A stretch of DNA of 64,000 nucleotides, from the NCBI RefSeq assembly GCF_030463535.1, contig NC_132878.1, positions 98,574,266 through 98,638,265 on the forward strand. The letters run 5' to 3'. The DNA comes from Salminus brasiliensis. Its lineage: Eukaryota; Chordata; Actinopteri; Characiformes; Bryconidae. The notes beneath the pieces were generated by a model. The model was not told the DNA's origin. It was given only the letters and a program-made list of their open reading frames with translations, and made no database searches. Position numbers and translations under genes: made by a program. This document shows, piece after piece, positions 47,516 through 64,000 of the stretch (positions are counted from its first letter, which is position 1; each line of letters starts with the position of its first letter).

Positions 47516-48080
47516 AGTTATAGAGTGGTTAACACCCCCGGGATAAAGGACTCTCTGTTGAAATGATCGGAGGGTAAGAAGCACGGTGTCGGTTCCTGAG
47601 CGTCGGCCTGCAGATCCACTGCTGAATAGAAACCTTGTTTTAGGGAGCAGGAGCTCAGGAAGGGGGTTATGCCTTTATCCAGTCCCCAATTTTCAGCTTT
47701 TCCTCAGCGCTCTTCGTTAGTGTGTGCGACAGCACACCGTGTTTCATGTTGTTGTGAAAGCTTTTCCAGTGCAGCGCTCCAAAACCTGAAAGCCTGTAAA
47801 CCCCTCAGCTCTCACCGCCCCGCTGGAGGCTTAGGATTGATAACGACTCCGTTTCAACAAGTTCTGGAGTTATGAAATCAAATTTAACCCCCTTAAACGG
47901 AGCCTATCAGCCAGGGGCCTGGAGCCCCTGCTTCTGTACTGGAGCTATGATGCTAATGCAGCTAACAAACAATCAAAGCCCATACTCCACCTATTAGCAC
48001 AATGTTAACCCCATGCCTAAATCATCACATCCTCAACGCAATCAAGAATAAGTTGGCCTCTCATTCGCCGGTTTCTTATT
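47515..48080. other. Intergenic unique sequence, no gene seen
   Basis: Mixed sequence between two arrays. A 68-codon frame on the + strand has no recognisable features. Confidence 0.4.
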
Positions 48081-48430
48081 TGAGTTTTCTATTCCACCTT
48101 AAACGGTGCAGCAGGTACAGTCTAGTTTTTGAGCACAACTTCATATTTAAATACTGCACACCACCTTAAATGGTTCAGTGGGTATATCTGGTGACTGAAA
48201 ACAGCTTCTTATTTGTACATTCCACCTTAAATAGTGCAGCAGGTACAGTCTGGTAGCTGAGCATGGCTTTGTATTTGATTCTCTATTCCACCTTAAATTA
48301 CGCTGCGAGTACATTTTTAGTGTTTTCCTTTCCACCTTAAATGGTGTAGCGGGTATACTCTGGTGTTTGAGGACGGTGTCTTATTAGAATTTTCTGTTCC
48401 ACCTTAAATGGTGCAGCCCCAGGTACCTTA
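48080..48430. repeat. Degenerate repeat with TTCCACCTTAAATGGTGCAG
   Basis: About six diverged units of 55-65 bp (TTCCACCTTAAA...CAGGTACAGTCTGG). The core matches the arms of the 119-bp palindrome at 9390-9508. Confidence 0.8.
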
Positions 48431-49572
48431 CCTTACCCTGGCCGCCCTTTGGGCTTTATTGGAAAGGCCCCACCTGCTGTGCCACCTTAAACCACCCCAC
48501 CTTGTGCATGTGGAGTTCAGGGCTTAGTGAGAAGGTGGAGTGAACAACCTTCAACCAGTGGGAGTGTTTAGGAGGTTCAGTAGGTCGGCGCCCACTGTTG
48601 TGCAACTGGGGGGAAATCCCCCCTACTTCATCATCAGTGGAGGCAGAGTTACGGATGCAGCAAAGCTGAACTGTCAACCTCTAGGGGGCGCACTAGCCAG
48701 GTTTGGAGCAGCAGAAGTGTAACTATTAACTGGACTGATTGCTCGTTTTAACCCAGATCCAGAAGCAGCGTTTCTGGGATCATGTTTAAACGGGTTGAGG
48801 AAAATGTATGAGCGATATTTACAAGAAGGATTTGGGTGACTATTGACTTCTGCTGTTTGTTAGCAGTGTAGCCTCATAGCGCCAGCGCAGATCTGAAGAA
48901 GCAAAGTTTGGACACTAAAACTGTCATGGTGGATGAACTCCAGGTGGGGTGAGAGGAGAATCGTGCAAATGTACATTTTCACTGAACTTCTCCTTTAATG
49001 TCTGTGCGGGAGAATGAACCACAGCCGGATCAGGAGGAGAATGATATATTTGAATAGAAATGTGAATTACAGACACAGTGCTGGCTCTGATCAACAGTGC
49101 CGAGACACACAACCCATCTGTAGTGTGTAAAATGTGTTTCCCCCCAATACAAAAATAATTTAATAAAAAATGATCATTATAAAAACTGAACATGTCAAAT
49201 GCTCAGACTGCTCATTCTGAAATCCTCAGACGCCTGTAAACACCTGTAAACAGTGTCTGTGCCGCCGGACAGCGGGAGGGTCAGTGGGACTTCAGGCCTG
49301 CTCAGGAGCTCTGTCTCAGTAGTGTTGAGTGAAGGTCTGGAAGGGGTGCGGGCTGGCACGGCTCCTTTCCTCCTAACGGACTTGTGCGGGAATTGAGCGC
49401 TGCAGAACTTGCCAAACGACCCGGAATCCTGTTCAGACACGCTTAGTCCCGCTGCGTTCTGCTCCAGGACTGGAAGAGCAGGTCAAACGCTCCGAATGAG
49501 AAACAGTCTCTCTGGCTCCACTCTGCTCTGAAGAGTGTGTGGGTGTAGGTGTGGGGGTGGGAGGACGTGTCT
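48430..49572. other. 3' flank and 3'UTR of the NCOA7-like gene
   Basis: Unique sequence including the likely 3'UTR (49165-49572). Minus-strand frames at 49195-49440 and 49443-49820 are read-through of the last exon region in other frames and are not genes. Confidence 0.4.
49159..49164 (-). terminator. Possible poly(A) signal ATTAAA of the NCOA7-like gene
   Basis: ATTAAA on the minus strand lies about 410 bp past the stop codon (49573-49575). Downstream sequence is G/T-rich (about 49070-49145). It is the best candidate seen in the 3' flank; alternatives were not excluded. Confidence 0.35.
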
Positions 49573-57067
<7,495 letters not shown>

Positions 57068-57154
57068 GATGAGCTGGAAAGAAGAGAAGGTCAGGTTGAG
57101 TTCTGGAGGGTCAGTGGTGAAGCAGCATGCCCACTTTGCCTCCACAGTTTCAGG

Positions 57155-57170
57155 TCTGCTTTTATACGAC
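57155..57170 (-). promoter_or_regulatory. TATA box upstream of the long NCOA7-like first exon
   Basis: A TATAAAA match lies on the minus strand at 57161-57167, about 95 bp upstream of the ATG at 57067. A start site near 57135 would leave a 5'UTR of roughly 70 nt. It supports reading 57042-57067 as a first coding exon, not an internal one. Confidence 0.45.
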
Positions 57171-57640
57171 CGCAGATAAGCCCTCACCCCTCCCAGAGTC
57201 CAGCCCAGTCCAACACCACCTCTGTTTCATAAGTGGGTTAAAATGACCACTGGGTAATACATTAAACCAGGGCTGCTGGCCAGACTGGGCACACCAAAGG
57301 GGTTCCGCTGCCAAAGCGATAACGTGCAGGTCGAGCAGAGCGAGGGACACGGACCTGCTCCCAGCCTGCGGCGAGGAACACAGCTCCCCTCAGACAAACC
57401 GATCTGCTGTAAACGCCTGAATGACTACAGTTACAGTTCAGTATCGGGCAGCTCTGAACACAGCCAGTTTAACACTGACCCTGAGAGTGACACACTCCTC
57501 GCTCATTTAACTGACCCTGTGCTCTGCAGTAGCCTTCTGTATCCTGACCTCGAAAGTGTACCTTAGTGCAACTATACTAAAGCACAGGCTTTGATCTATA
57601 GGGAGCTCAAACCACCTGAACAAAGCAGAGTAACTGCAGT
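57170..57640. other. Upstream flank of the NCOA7-like gene
   Basis: Unique sequence upstream of the TATA box. Short open frames on both strands (57162-57350 minus, 57324-57566 plus) show no domain and no LysM or GRAM similarity. Confidence 0.4.
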
Positions 57641-59275
57641 TCACATTCCACCATACTCACCATTCCACCACACTCACATTCCACCATACTCACATTCCAC
57701 CATACCCCACCCTTCCACCATACTCACATTCCACCATACTCACATTCCACCATACTCACCAGTCTACCATACTCACCATTCCACCACACTCACATTCCAC
57801 CATACTCACATTCCACCATACCCCACCCTTCCACCATACTCACATTCCACCATACTCACATTCCACCATACTCACCAGTCTACCATACTCACCATTCCAC
57901 CATACTCACTATTCCACCATACTCACATTCCACCATACTCACCATTCCACCACACTCACATTCCACCATACTCACATTCCACCATACTCACCATTCCACC
58001 ATACTCACCAGTCTACCATACTCACCATTCCACCATACTCACATTCCACAATGTTCACCATTCCACCATACTCACCATTCCACCATACTCACCATTCCAC
58101 AATGTTCACCATTCCACCATACTCACCATTCCACAATGTTCACCATTCCACCATACTCACCATTCCACCATACCCACCATTCCACCATACTCACCATTCC
58201 ACCATATTCACCATTCCACAATGTTCACCCTCCCACCATACTCACCATTCCACCATACTCACCTTTCCACCATACCCACCATTCCATCATACTCACCATT
58301 CCACCATACTCACCATTCCACCATATTCACTATTCCACAATGTTCACCATTCCACCATACTCACCTTTCCACCATACCCACCATTCCATCATACTCACCA
58401 GTCCACCATACTCACCATACCCACCATTCCATCATACTCACCATTCCACCATACTCACCCTTTCACCATACTCACCATTCCACCATACCCACCATTCCAT
58501 CATACTCACCATTCCACCATACTCACCATTGCACCATACTCACCATTCCACCATACTCACCATTCCACCATACGCACCATTCCACCATACCCACCATTCC
58601 ACCATGTTCACCATTCCACCATACTCACCATTGCACCATACTCACCATTCCACAATGTTCACCATTCCACCATACGCACCATTCCACCATACTTACCATT
58701 CCACCATACTCACTTTTCCACCATGTTCACCATTTCAACGTACTCACTATTCCCCCTTACTCACCTTTCCACCATGTTCACCCTCCCACCTTACTCACCC
58801 TTCCACCATACTTACTATTCCACCATACTCACTATTCCACCATACTCACTATTCCACAATGTTCACCATTCCACCATACTCACCATTGCACCATACTCAC
58901 CATTCCACCATACTCACCATTCCACCATACGCACCATTCCACCATACTCACCATTGCACCATACTCACCATTCCACAATGTTCACCATTCCACCATACGC
59001 ACCATTCCACCATACTTACCATTCCACCATACTCACTTTTCCACCATGTTCACCATTTCAACGTACTCACTATTCCCCCTTACTCACCTTTCCACCATGT
59101 TCACCCTCCCACCTTACTCACCCTTCCACCATACTTACTATTCCACCATACTCACTATTCCACCATACTCACTATTCCACAATGTTCACCATTCCACCAT
59201 ACTCACTATTCCACAATGTTCACTATTACACCATACTCACTATTCCACAATGTTCACCATTCCACCAACTGACTC
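57640..59275. repeat. 17-bp minisatellite (CATTCCACCATACTCAC)
   Basis: About 96 units of 17 bp with AATGTTCAC, TACCCAC and TACGCAC variants. G is rare and stops absent in three frames, giving overlapping frames of 378-562 codons on the same strand, which is diagnostic of a repeat and not a gene. A 300-bp block recurs (about 58630-58870 versus 58960-59200). Confidence 0.95.
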
Positions 59276-60100
59276 TTAAAAGATCAACTCCAACCACTTT
59301 TCTTAATATTCAGTGAACAGACTCACTCAGAGGGGGGTTTGGTGTGAAACGCTCGGTTCTAGACAAGCTCCCCCAGTCAGAGCTGGAGTTCTACAGTGGA
59401 GGTTCTAGATAAGCTCCTCCAGTCAGAGCTGTGGTTCTACAGTAGAGGTGAAGGGAAGCAGACGTCTGAAGCTCTACTAAAAGCTCCTCACAGAAAGTTC
59501 TTCACCTAATGGTGATGAAGACGCTGCCTGATGCCTGAGACACGGTTCTACCAGAGTTCTGAGAAGAGTTCGGCTCTAGAACCTGCTTTTAAAATCAGAT
59601 CATTAAAATGGTGGAGGGATACATGATGCAGGGTGTAGTGCAGCTACAGAAAGTAGTCCCTAAAGAGACCTGCATTAGTTCAGATTCTCCACTATTTTAC
59701 CATCATCATCATCATCATCATTCCATATAAAACTCAGGAGACTCGTGTAGCTGCACTGGTGGGTTTGGATAGGAGATAAATTATGGGCTGTATCTTTGTA
59801 GTACTCACCATTCCACCATAATTAAATAGATCCAGTGGGTCAGTTTCTCTACAGTGAACGGTTTCACATCAGACCCCCCTCTGAATGACACACACTTTGA
59901 GTTATGCAAATGTTTTGAAAAGCTGGAGTTCCCCTTTAACCCAGCTATTATGGGATGCTGTCTTCCAGTCGTCTGAGGGGGGGATCAGGTCCTTTTAAGA
60001 AGCCCACAACTTTCAGTGCCTTACGTCAGACATAACTTAACTGTTGGTAAGCATGCGTGCACCAATAACCCGGAAACCCACAGGCCTAAGGTTGCGTAAT
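59275..60100. other. Intergenic sequence with 135-bp dispersed repeat copy 2
   Basis: 59607-59745 duplicates 32155-32290. The remainder, including two GGTTCTAGA(C/T)AAGCTCC units at 59355-59450, is unremarkable. Confidence 0.6.
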
Positions 60101-60320
60101 TTCCCTCGTGCCACCAAAACAGCTCTGACTCGTTCAGGCATGCACTCCACTAGACCTCTGAAGGTGTCCTGCTGGGGTGTCTTGTGGCACCAAAACTAAC
60201 ATTAGCTGCAAGTCCTGTAAGTTGTGAAGTGGGCGGAGCCTCCATGAGCATTAATCTGTAGACACTTGCTCCTCCAGGGCAGAAATCAAGCTTGTTTCCC
60301 CCATCGCTGCAGGAACAGCC
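60100..60320. mobile_element. Fragment of a dispersed DNA-transposon-like repeat
   Basis: CACTCCACTAGACCTCTGAA, GGTGTCCTGCTGGGGT and CAAGTCCTGTAAGTTGTGAA match a repeat I know as abundant in teleosts. Its 5' part recurs at 63920-64000. No transposase frame remains. Confidence 0.6.
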
Positions 60321-60464
60321 TCTTACTCTTCTAGAAAAGCCTATCACTAAACTTTGGAATGCTGCTGTGAGGAATTGGTAGCATTCAGCCCTGTGAGTGT
60401 TTGTGTGAGGTCAGATATTGACGATGGGTGATGAATGGATACCAATCAGGCTTATCACAGAGGT

Positions 60465-60705
60465 ATTGGCTGGATCTCCAGCTCTCCACAGCCCAGTGTT
60501 GCAGGGCTTTATACCCCTCTACTAATCTACTGAAGGACACTGGGCATGGTGACTGTAGACCAGACGTGGCAGCTCCAGAGAGTCCTGTTATATTGGCAGT
60601 GATTTTCTATGGAGGTAAACAAGCTGTGCATGAGCAGGTAAAGGGCCATGTCAGTAATGGGAGAACCGTGTCCGGATACTTTTGTGTTTATGTACACTTA
60701 GAACA
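60465..60705 (-). mobile_element. Diverged MITE-like repeat
   Basis: It carries the GGGCTTTATACCCCTCTA and CAGAGAGTCCTGTTATATTG blocks of the family, in the same orientation as 23712-23970 but more diverged. Confidence 0.5.
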
Positions 60706-61125
60706 CCAGAAACACATGTTGTCTGAACGGGGTGCGCAAACATATGCATTAAACTGTACTCATGTTGTAGTCATGGTGACACCTGTTTCCTATCACCGCT
60801 ACTGTAAACCGATCTCAGTGTCTGAGTCTCTGCACACTAACTTCCTCTACATCTCCTCCAGCTGACACACAGAATTTAGCCAAATCAGAGATCAGCTTTT
60901 ATGGGATGGAGTCTTTCTGTCTTCCACTGGGATCATTTGCATGGACTGATGTCACTTGTGTGTCCACTGGGACGACTCTGAACAGTGCGGTCAAGGGGTT
61001 AGGATCAGTGTTTATCTGCCAGGAAATTTGTGGAATTTCCAATTCCGGCTCCTCTGCCGGCGATTCTTTAAGGAGGTTGGGAAGGGAAGTGAGTCCTCAA
61101 ACTCTCCCCAAAGGTGGGGTTAATC
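60705..61125. other. Intergenic sequence, no gene seen
   Basis: Unique sequence; small open frames only. Confidence 0.35.
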
Positions 61126-62240
61126 TGCTGTAGGCTGGATGGGTGGGGCTAAACTGCTGTAGGCTGGATGGGAGGGGATAGACTGCTGTAGGCTGGATGG
61201 GAGGGGATAGACTGCTGTAGGCTGGATGGGAGGGGATAGACTGCTGTAGGCTGAATAGGTGGGGCTAAACTGCTGTAGGCTGGATGGGTGGGGCTAAACT
61301 TCTGTAGGCTGGATGGGTGGGGCTAGACTGCTGGAGGCTGGATGTTGGGGTTAAACTGCTATAGGCTGGATGGGAGGGGCTAAACTGCTGTAGGCTGAAT
61401 GGGTGGGGCTAAACTGCTGTAGGCTGAATGGGTGGGGCTAACCTGCTATAGGCTGGATGGGAGGGGCTAAACTGCTGTAGGCTGACTGGGTGGAGCTAAA
61501 CTGCTATAGGCTGGATGGGTAAGGCTAGACTGCTGTAGGCCGGATGGGTGGGGCTAAACTGCTGTAGGCTGGATGGGTGGGGCTAGACTGCTGTAGGCTG
61601 GATGGGTGGGGCTAGACTGCTGTAGGCTGAATGGGTGGGGCTAAACTGATGTAGGCTGGATGGGTGGGGCTAAACTGCTGTAGGCTGAATGGGTGGGGCT
61701 AAACTGCTGTAGGCTGGATGGGTGGGGCTAGACTGCTGTAGGCTGAATGGGTGGGGCTAAACTGCTGTAGGCTGGATGGGAGGGGCTAAACTGCTGTAGG
61801 CTGAATGGGTGGGGCTAAACTGCTGTAGGCTGAATGGGTGGGGCTAACCTGCTATAGGCTGGATGGGAGGGGCTAAACTGCTGTAGGCTGAATGGGTGGA
61901 GCTAAACTGCTATAGGCTGGATGGGTAAGGCTAGACTGCTGTAGGCCGGATGGGTGGGGCTAAACTGCTGTAGGCTGGATGGGTGGGGCTAGACTGCTGT
62001 AGGCTGGATGGGTGGGGCTAGACTGCTGTAGGCTGAATGGGTGGGGCTAAACTGCTGTAGGCTTAATGGGTGGGGCTAAACTGCTGTAGGCTTGATGGGT
62101 GGGGCTAGACTGCTGTAGGCTGAATGGACGGGACTAAACTGCTGTAGGCTGAATGGACGGGACTAAACTGCTGTAGGCTGGATGGGTGGGGCTAGACTGC
62201 TGTAGGCTGTATAGGAGGGGCTAAACTGCTGTAGGCTGTA
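61125..62240. repeat. 29-bp minisatellite (GTAGGCTGGATGGGTGGGGC)
   Basis: About 38 units. A block of roughly 385 bp is repeated (for example GGTAAGGCTAGACTGCTGTA at 61519 and 61925). The unit is the reverse complement of the family at 26160 and 31400. Confidence 0.95.
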
Positions 62241-62560
62241 TATAGTTCGGGGAGTTACTACATTAGAAGTGAGGGTAATTTAGGAGTATTGCTTTGTGGA
62301 CAGAATAACGTGAACAGTAAAGAACTCTGGCTGAATACTGTGGTGGTTATTGCGCTGATAAATCCTGGCACAGTGAGATTTACTGTCCTGTACAGAAGTG
62401 TGTGTGTGTGTGTGTGTGTGTGTAGGAAAGTTGGTTAAAGAGTGTGAGAGGGGAGAGCGGTGTTTGGTTTATGTAGGCCACCGCAGCTGCTACATTTTCA
62501 GACCAACTGTAAAGCTACAGCTGCATCACTGGGTTTCCTGTTAGTCACCCATGCCTTTAT
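62240..62560. other. Intergenic sequence with (GT)n
   Basis: A GT microsatellite at 62398-62424 in otherwise unique sequence. Confidence 0.4.
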
Positions 62561-62875
62561 AATAGCCTAATGATGCTGATCTGCTCCAGAGAGTCCTATT
62601 CTATTGGCAGTTCTTCTCTACAGGGACTAGACAAGCTGTGTGAATGATGGTGGAGCTCCATCCAGGAATTCTGAATGGGATGACCTCAATAATTCTCTTG
62701 TTGCTGAATGCAATCAAATCCTCTCTGCAATGCTCCTCCTCCAGAATCTAGTAGAAAGTCAGTACAGTAGAGACAGTTACTCCAACAGAAGCAGGGTCAA
62801 CTCTTTTAATATCCTTGATTTCAGAAGAAACACTGAATGAACAGGTGTCCCAATACTTTTGACCATACAGTGTAG
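62560..62875 (+). mobile_element. MITE-like repeat with internal loss
   Basis: CTGCTCCAGAGAGTCCTATT through CAATACTTTTGACCATACAG. The central part present in other copies is missing or rearranged. Confidence 0.65.
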
Positions 62876-63530
62876 CTCCACTACATAGTCTTGGCTGACT
62901 GACCACGTCTGGGGTCAGAGTGAAGCTGTAAATCAGTGCAGGATCCTCTCTATACCTTTTATTTGCAGAGCTAACAGAGGTTCTGTTTGCAGAGCGGGTC
63001 AGGTCAGGGCTCCTGCAGTGTGTTCTGCTGATGCTGCTGAGGGGGTAGTTGAGTATTACGGTGATGCAGCAGACGAAGGTGCCTCAGGGTGTGATAGGGT
63101 GATGCAACCAGTGAAGTGTAGAGGTGTAAAAGTCTCGTTCGGTCCGGAGGAGCCGCTCTGAACCAGCTGAGCTCAGGAGCTTAATATGTGACGCTTTAGA
63201 AATCTGCAGCTGACCCAGTTACAGTGCAGGCCTCCTGCAGAAAACCCCAGCGCTGTCTGCAGCTCTGTGGGCGCAGCTCTGTGGGCCCGCTCTCGCCCCA
63301 TGAGCTGCCCACACTCTTTCCCTCCAGAGGCAAAACCAACGCTCTGGTTTTGACCGTTCAGGGAAAGTTTTATTTCCATTAAGATCTGCTGGAGTGGTTC
63401 AGACAGAGGTCACAGCTCTGGTTCTGGGTCATTCTCAAACATCTGAAACTCCTGATCAATTAATATGAAGATAATTTTTTGTTTTGTTTGAAGTCTGATG
63501 TTTGCTTCCAGCATTTGCTGGTGTTTGATT
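62875..63530. other. Intergenic sequence, no gene seen
   Basis: Unique sequence without a recognised exon. Confidence 0.35.
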
Positions 63531-63780
63531 GAACCCATTCTTCTCCTCTATCAGGGAAATGTTCCCTGTGCCACTGGCTGCAACATCAGCCCAATGCATG
63601 ATCCATCCACTCCCGATCTTACCAGTTGGAGAGGTGTTCTTTTCATGAAGCTCTGCACCCTTTTATCTCCAAACACAGCTTTGATCATTGCAGCCTACGT
63701 TCTGGTTCATCTTCATCATCATTGTTTAGATGTTCCTTTTAGATTTAGATGTAAATGTCTGACTAAAGTTTGTGGTAAGA
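63530..63780 (-). pseudogene. Tc1/mariner-type transposase remnant
   Basis: On the minus strand, CCAACTGG...GGAGTGGATGGATCATGCAT...TGCAGCCAGTGGCACAGGG resembles the conserved HGGGS-M-WG-AASGTG region of Tc1-like DDE transposases, but frames are interrupted and only about 250 bp remain. The read-through frame on the opposite strand is not a gene. Identification is by resemblance only. Confidence 0.55.
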
Positions 63781-63844
63781 GCACAGGAAATGTCTTCTGG
63801 TGGCTCCGTGATCGGCCTTTCTAGCGATCCTATCATCTTCACCT

Positions 63845-64000
63845 TGAGTGATAACATATCAATGATCCGCCATAACATTAAAACCACCTGCCTGTTATTG
63901 CATAGGCCCAACAGATCTGACCATATGAGCCATGGACTCCACAAGACCTCTGAAGGTGTCCTGCTGTGGTCTCTGGCACCAAGACTAGTGTTAGCAGCAG
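63845..64000. mobile_element. Dispersed DNA-transposon-like repeat, cut by window end
   Basis: CATAACATTAAAACCACCTG and GACTCCACAAGACCTCTGAA, then TGTCCTGCTG, match the family at 60100-60320. The element continues past the window. Confidence 0.6.

Noticed and set aside
43947-47546. Open frame of 1,199 codons on the + strand
   Set aside because: It is the G-free heptamer array; stop codons cannot be formed from the units, composition is extreme, and there is no splice or domain evidence.
57591-59316. Three overlapping + strand open frames of 378-562 codons
   Set aside because: All three frames of the same strand are open because the 17-bp repeat lacks stops; a repeat artefact.
63498-63824. 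108-codon + strand open frame
   Set aside because: Antisense to a degenerate Tc1-like transposase remnant.

Overview
This window is eukaryotic, from a teleost fish and probably an ostariophysan. The evidence is a set of spliced vertebrate genes with GT-AG introns, long CA/GT microsatellites, tRNA-derived SINEs (one ending in the TAAATG tail I associate with characin and catfish-type genomes), a 5'-truncated fish LINE, a Tc1-type transposase remnant and many minisatellites. There is no bacterial-style operon, CRISPR array or true tRNA/rRNA gene. Most long open frames here are stop-free tandem repeats, not genes.

Three genes could be assembled exon by exon. (1) cmc1, + strand, 9127-25624: four coding exons, 108 aa, a twin-CX9C cytochrome c oxidase assembly factor. 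Its second intron (14.2 kb) and third intron (1.2 kb) are largely minisatellites. (2) azi2 (NAP1), - strand, 31030-38028 plus a probable noncoding first exon at 40860-41050: seven coding exons, 373 aa, the TBK1/IKK-epsilon adaptor. It faces cmc1 tail to tail, as I recall for human 3p24. (3) An NCOA7-like TLDc gene, - strand, 49573-57067: seven coding exons, 288 aa, with an internal alternative first exon at 52108-52176. That exon yields a 253-aa form starting MRPILENIQILYVSNG, and it looks like the interferon-inducible NCOA7 short isoform. Two IRF-core motifs, two CCAAT boxes and a TATA-like box lie just upstream of it.

Layout: 1-9000, minisatellites, dispersed repeats and one LINE with a 399-aa reverse transcriptase frame; 9127-25624, cmc1 with a 119-bp near-perfect palindrome, a 29-bp AT-rich array, a 24-bp array co-amplified with LINE tails, and a 1.75-kb G-rich array; 25.6-31 kb, convergent 3' ends; 31-41 kb, azi2, several exons of which touch long GT tracts; 41.2-49 kb, intergenic arrays including 3.4 kb nearly free of G; 49.5-57.2 kb, the NCOA7-like gene, whose introns hold four more arrays; 57.6-64 kb, further arrays and transposon remnants. 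Adding my array coordinates gives roughly 40% of the window in tandem repeats of more than 20 unit types.

Functionally, cmc1 acts in mitochondrial complex IV assembly. azi2 and the NCOA7-like gene plausibly belong to opposite ends of one response: azi2 supports interferon induction through TBK1, and the NCOA7 short form is an interferon-induced, V-ATPase-linked effector in mammals. That link is inference from family knowledge.
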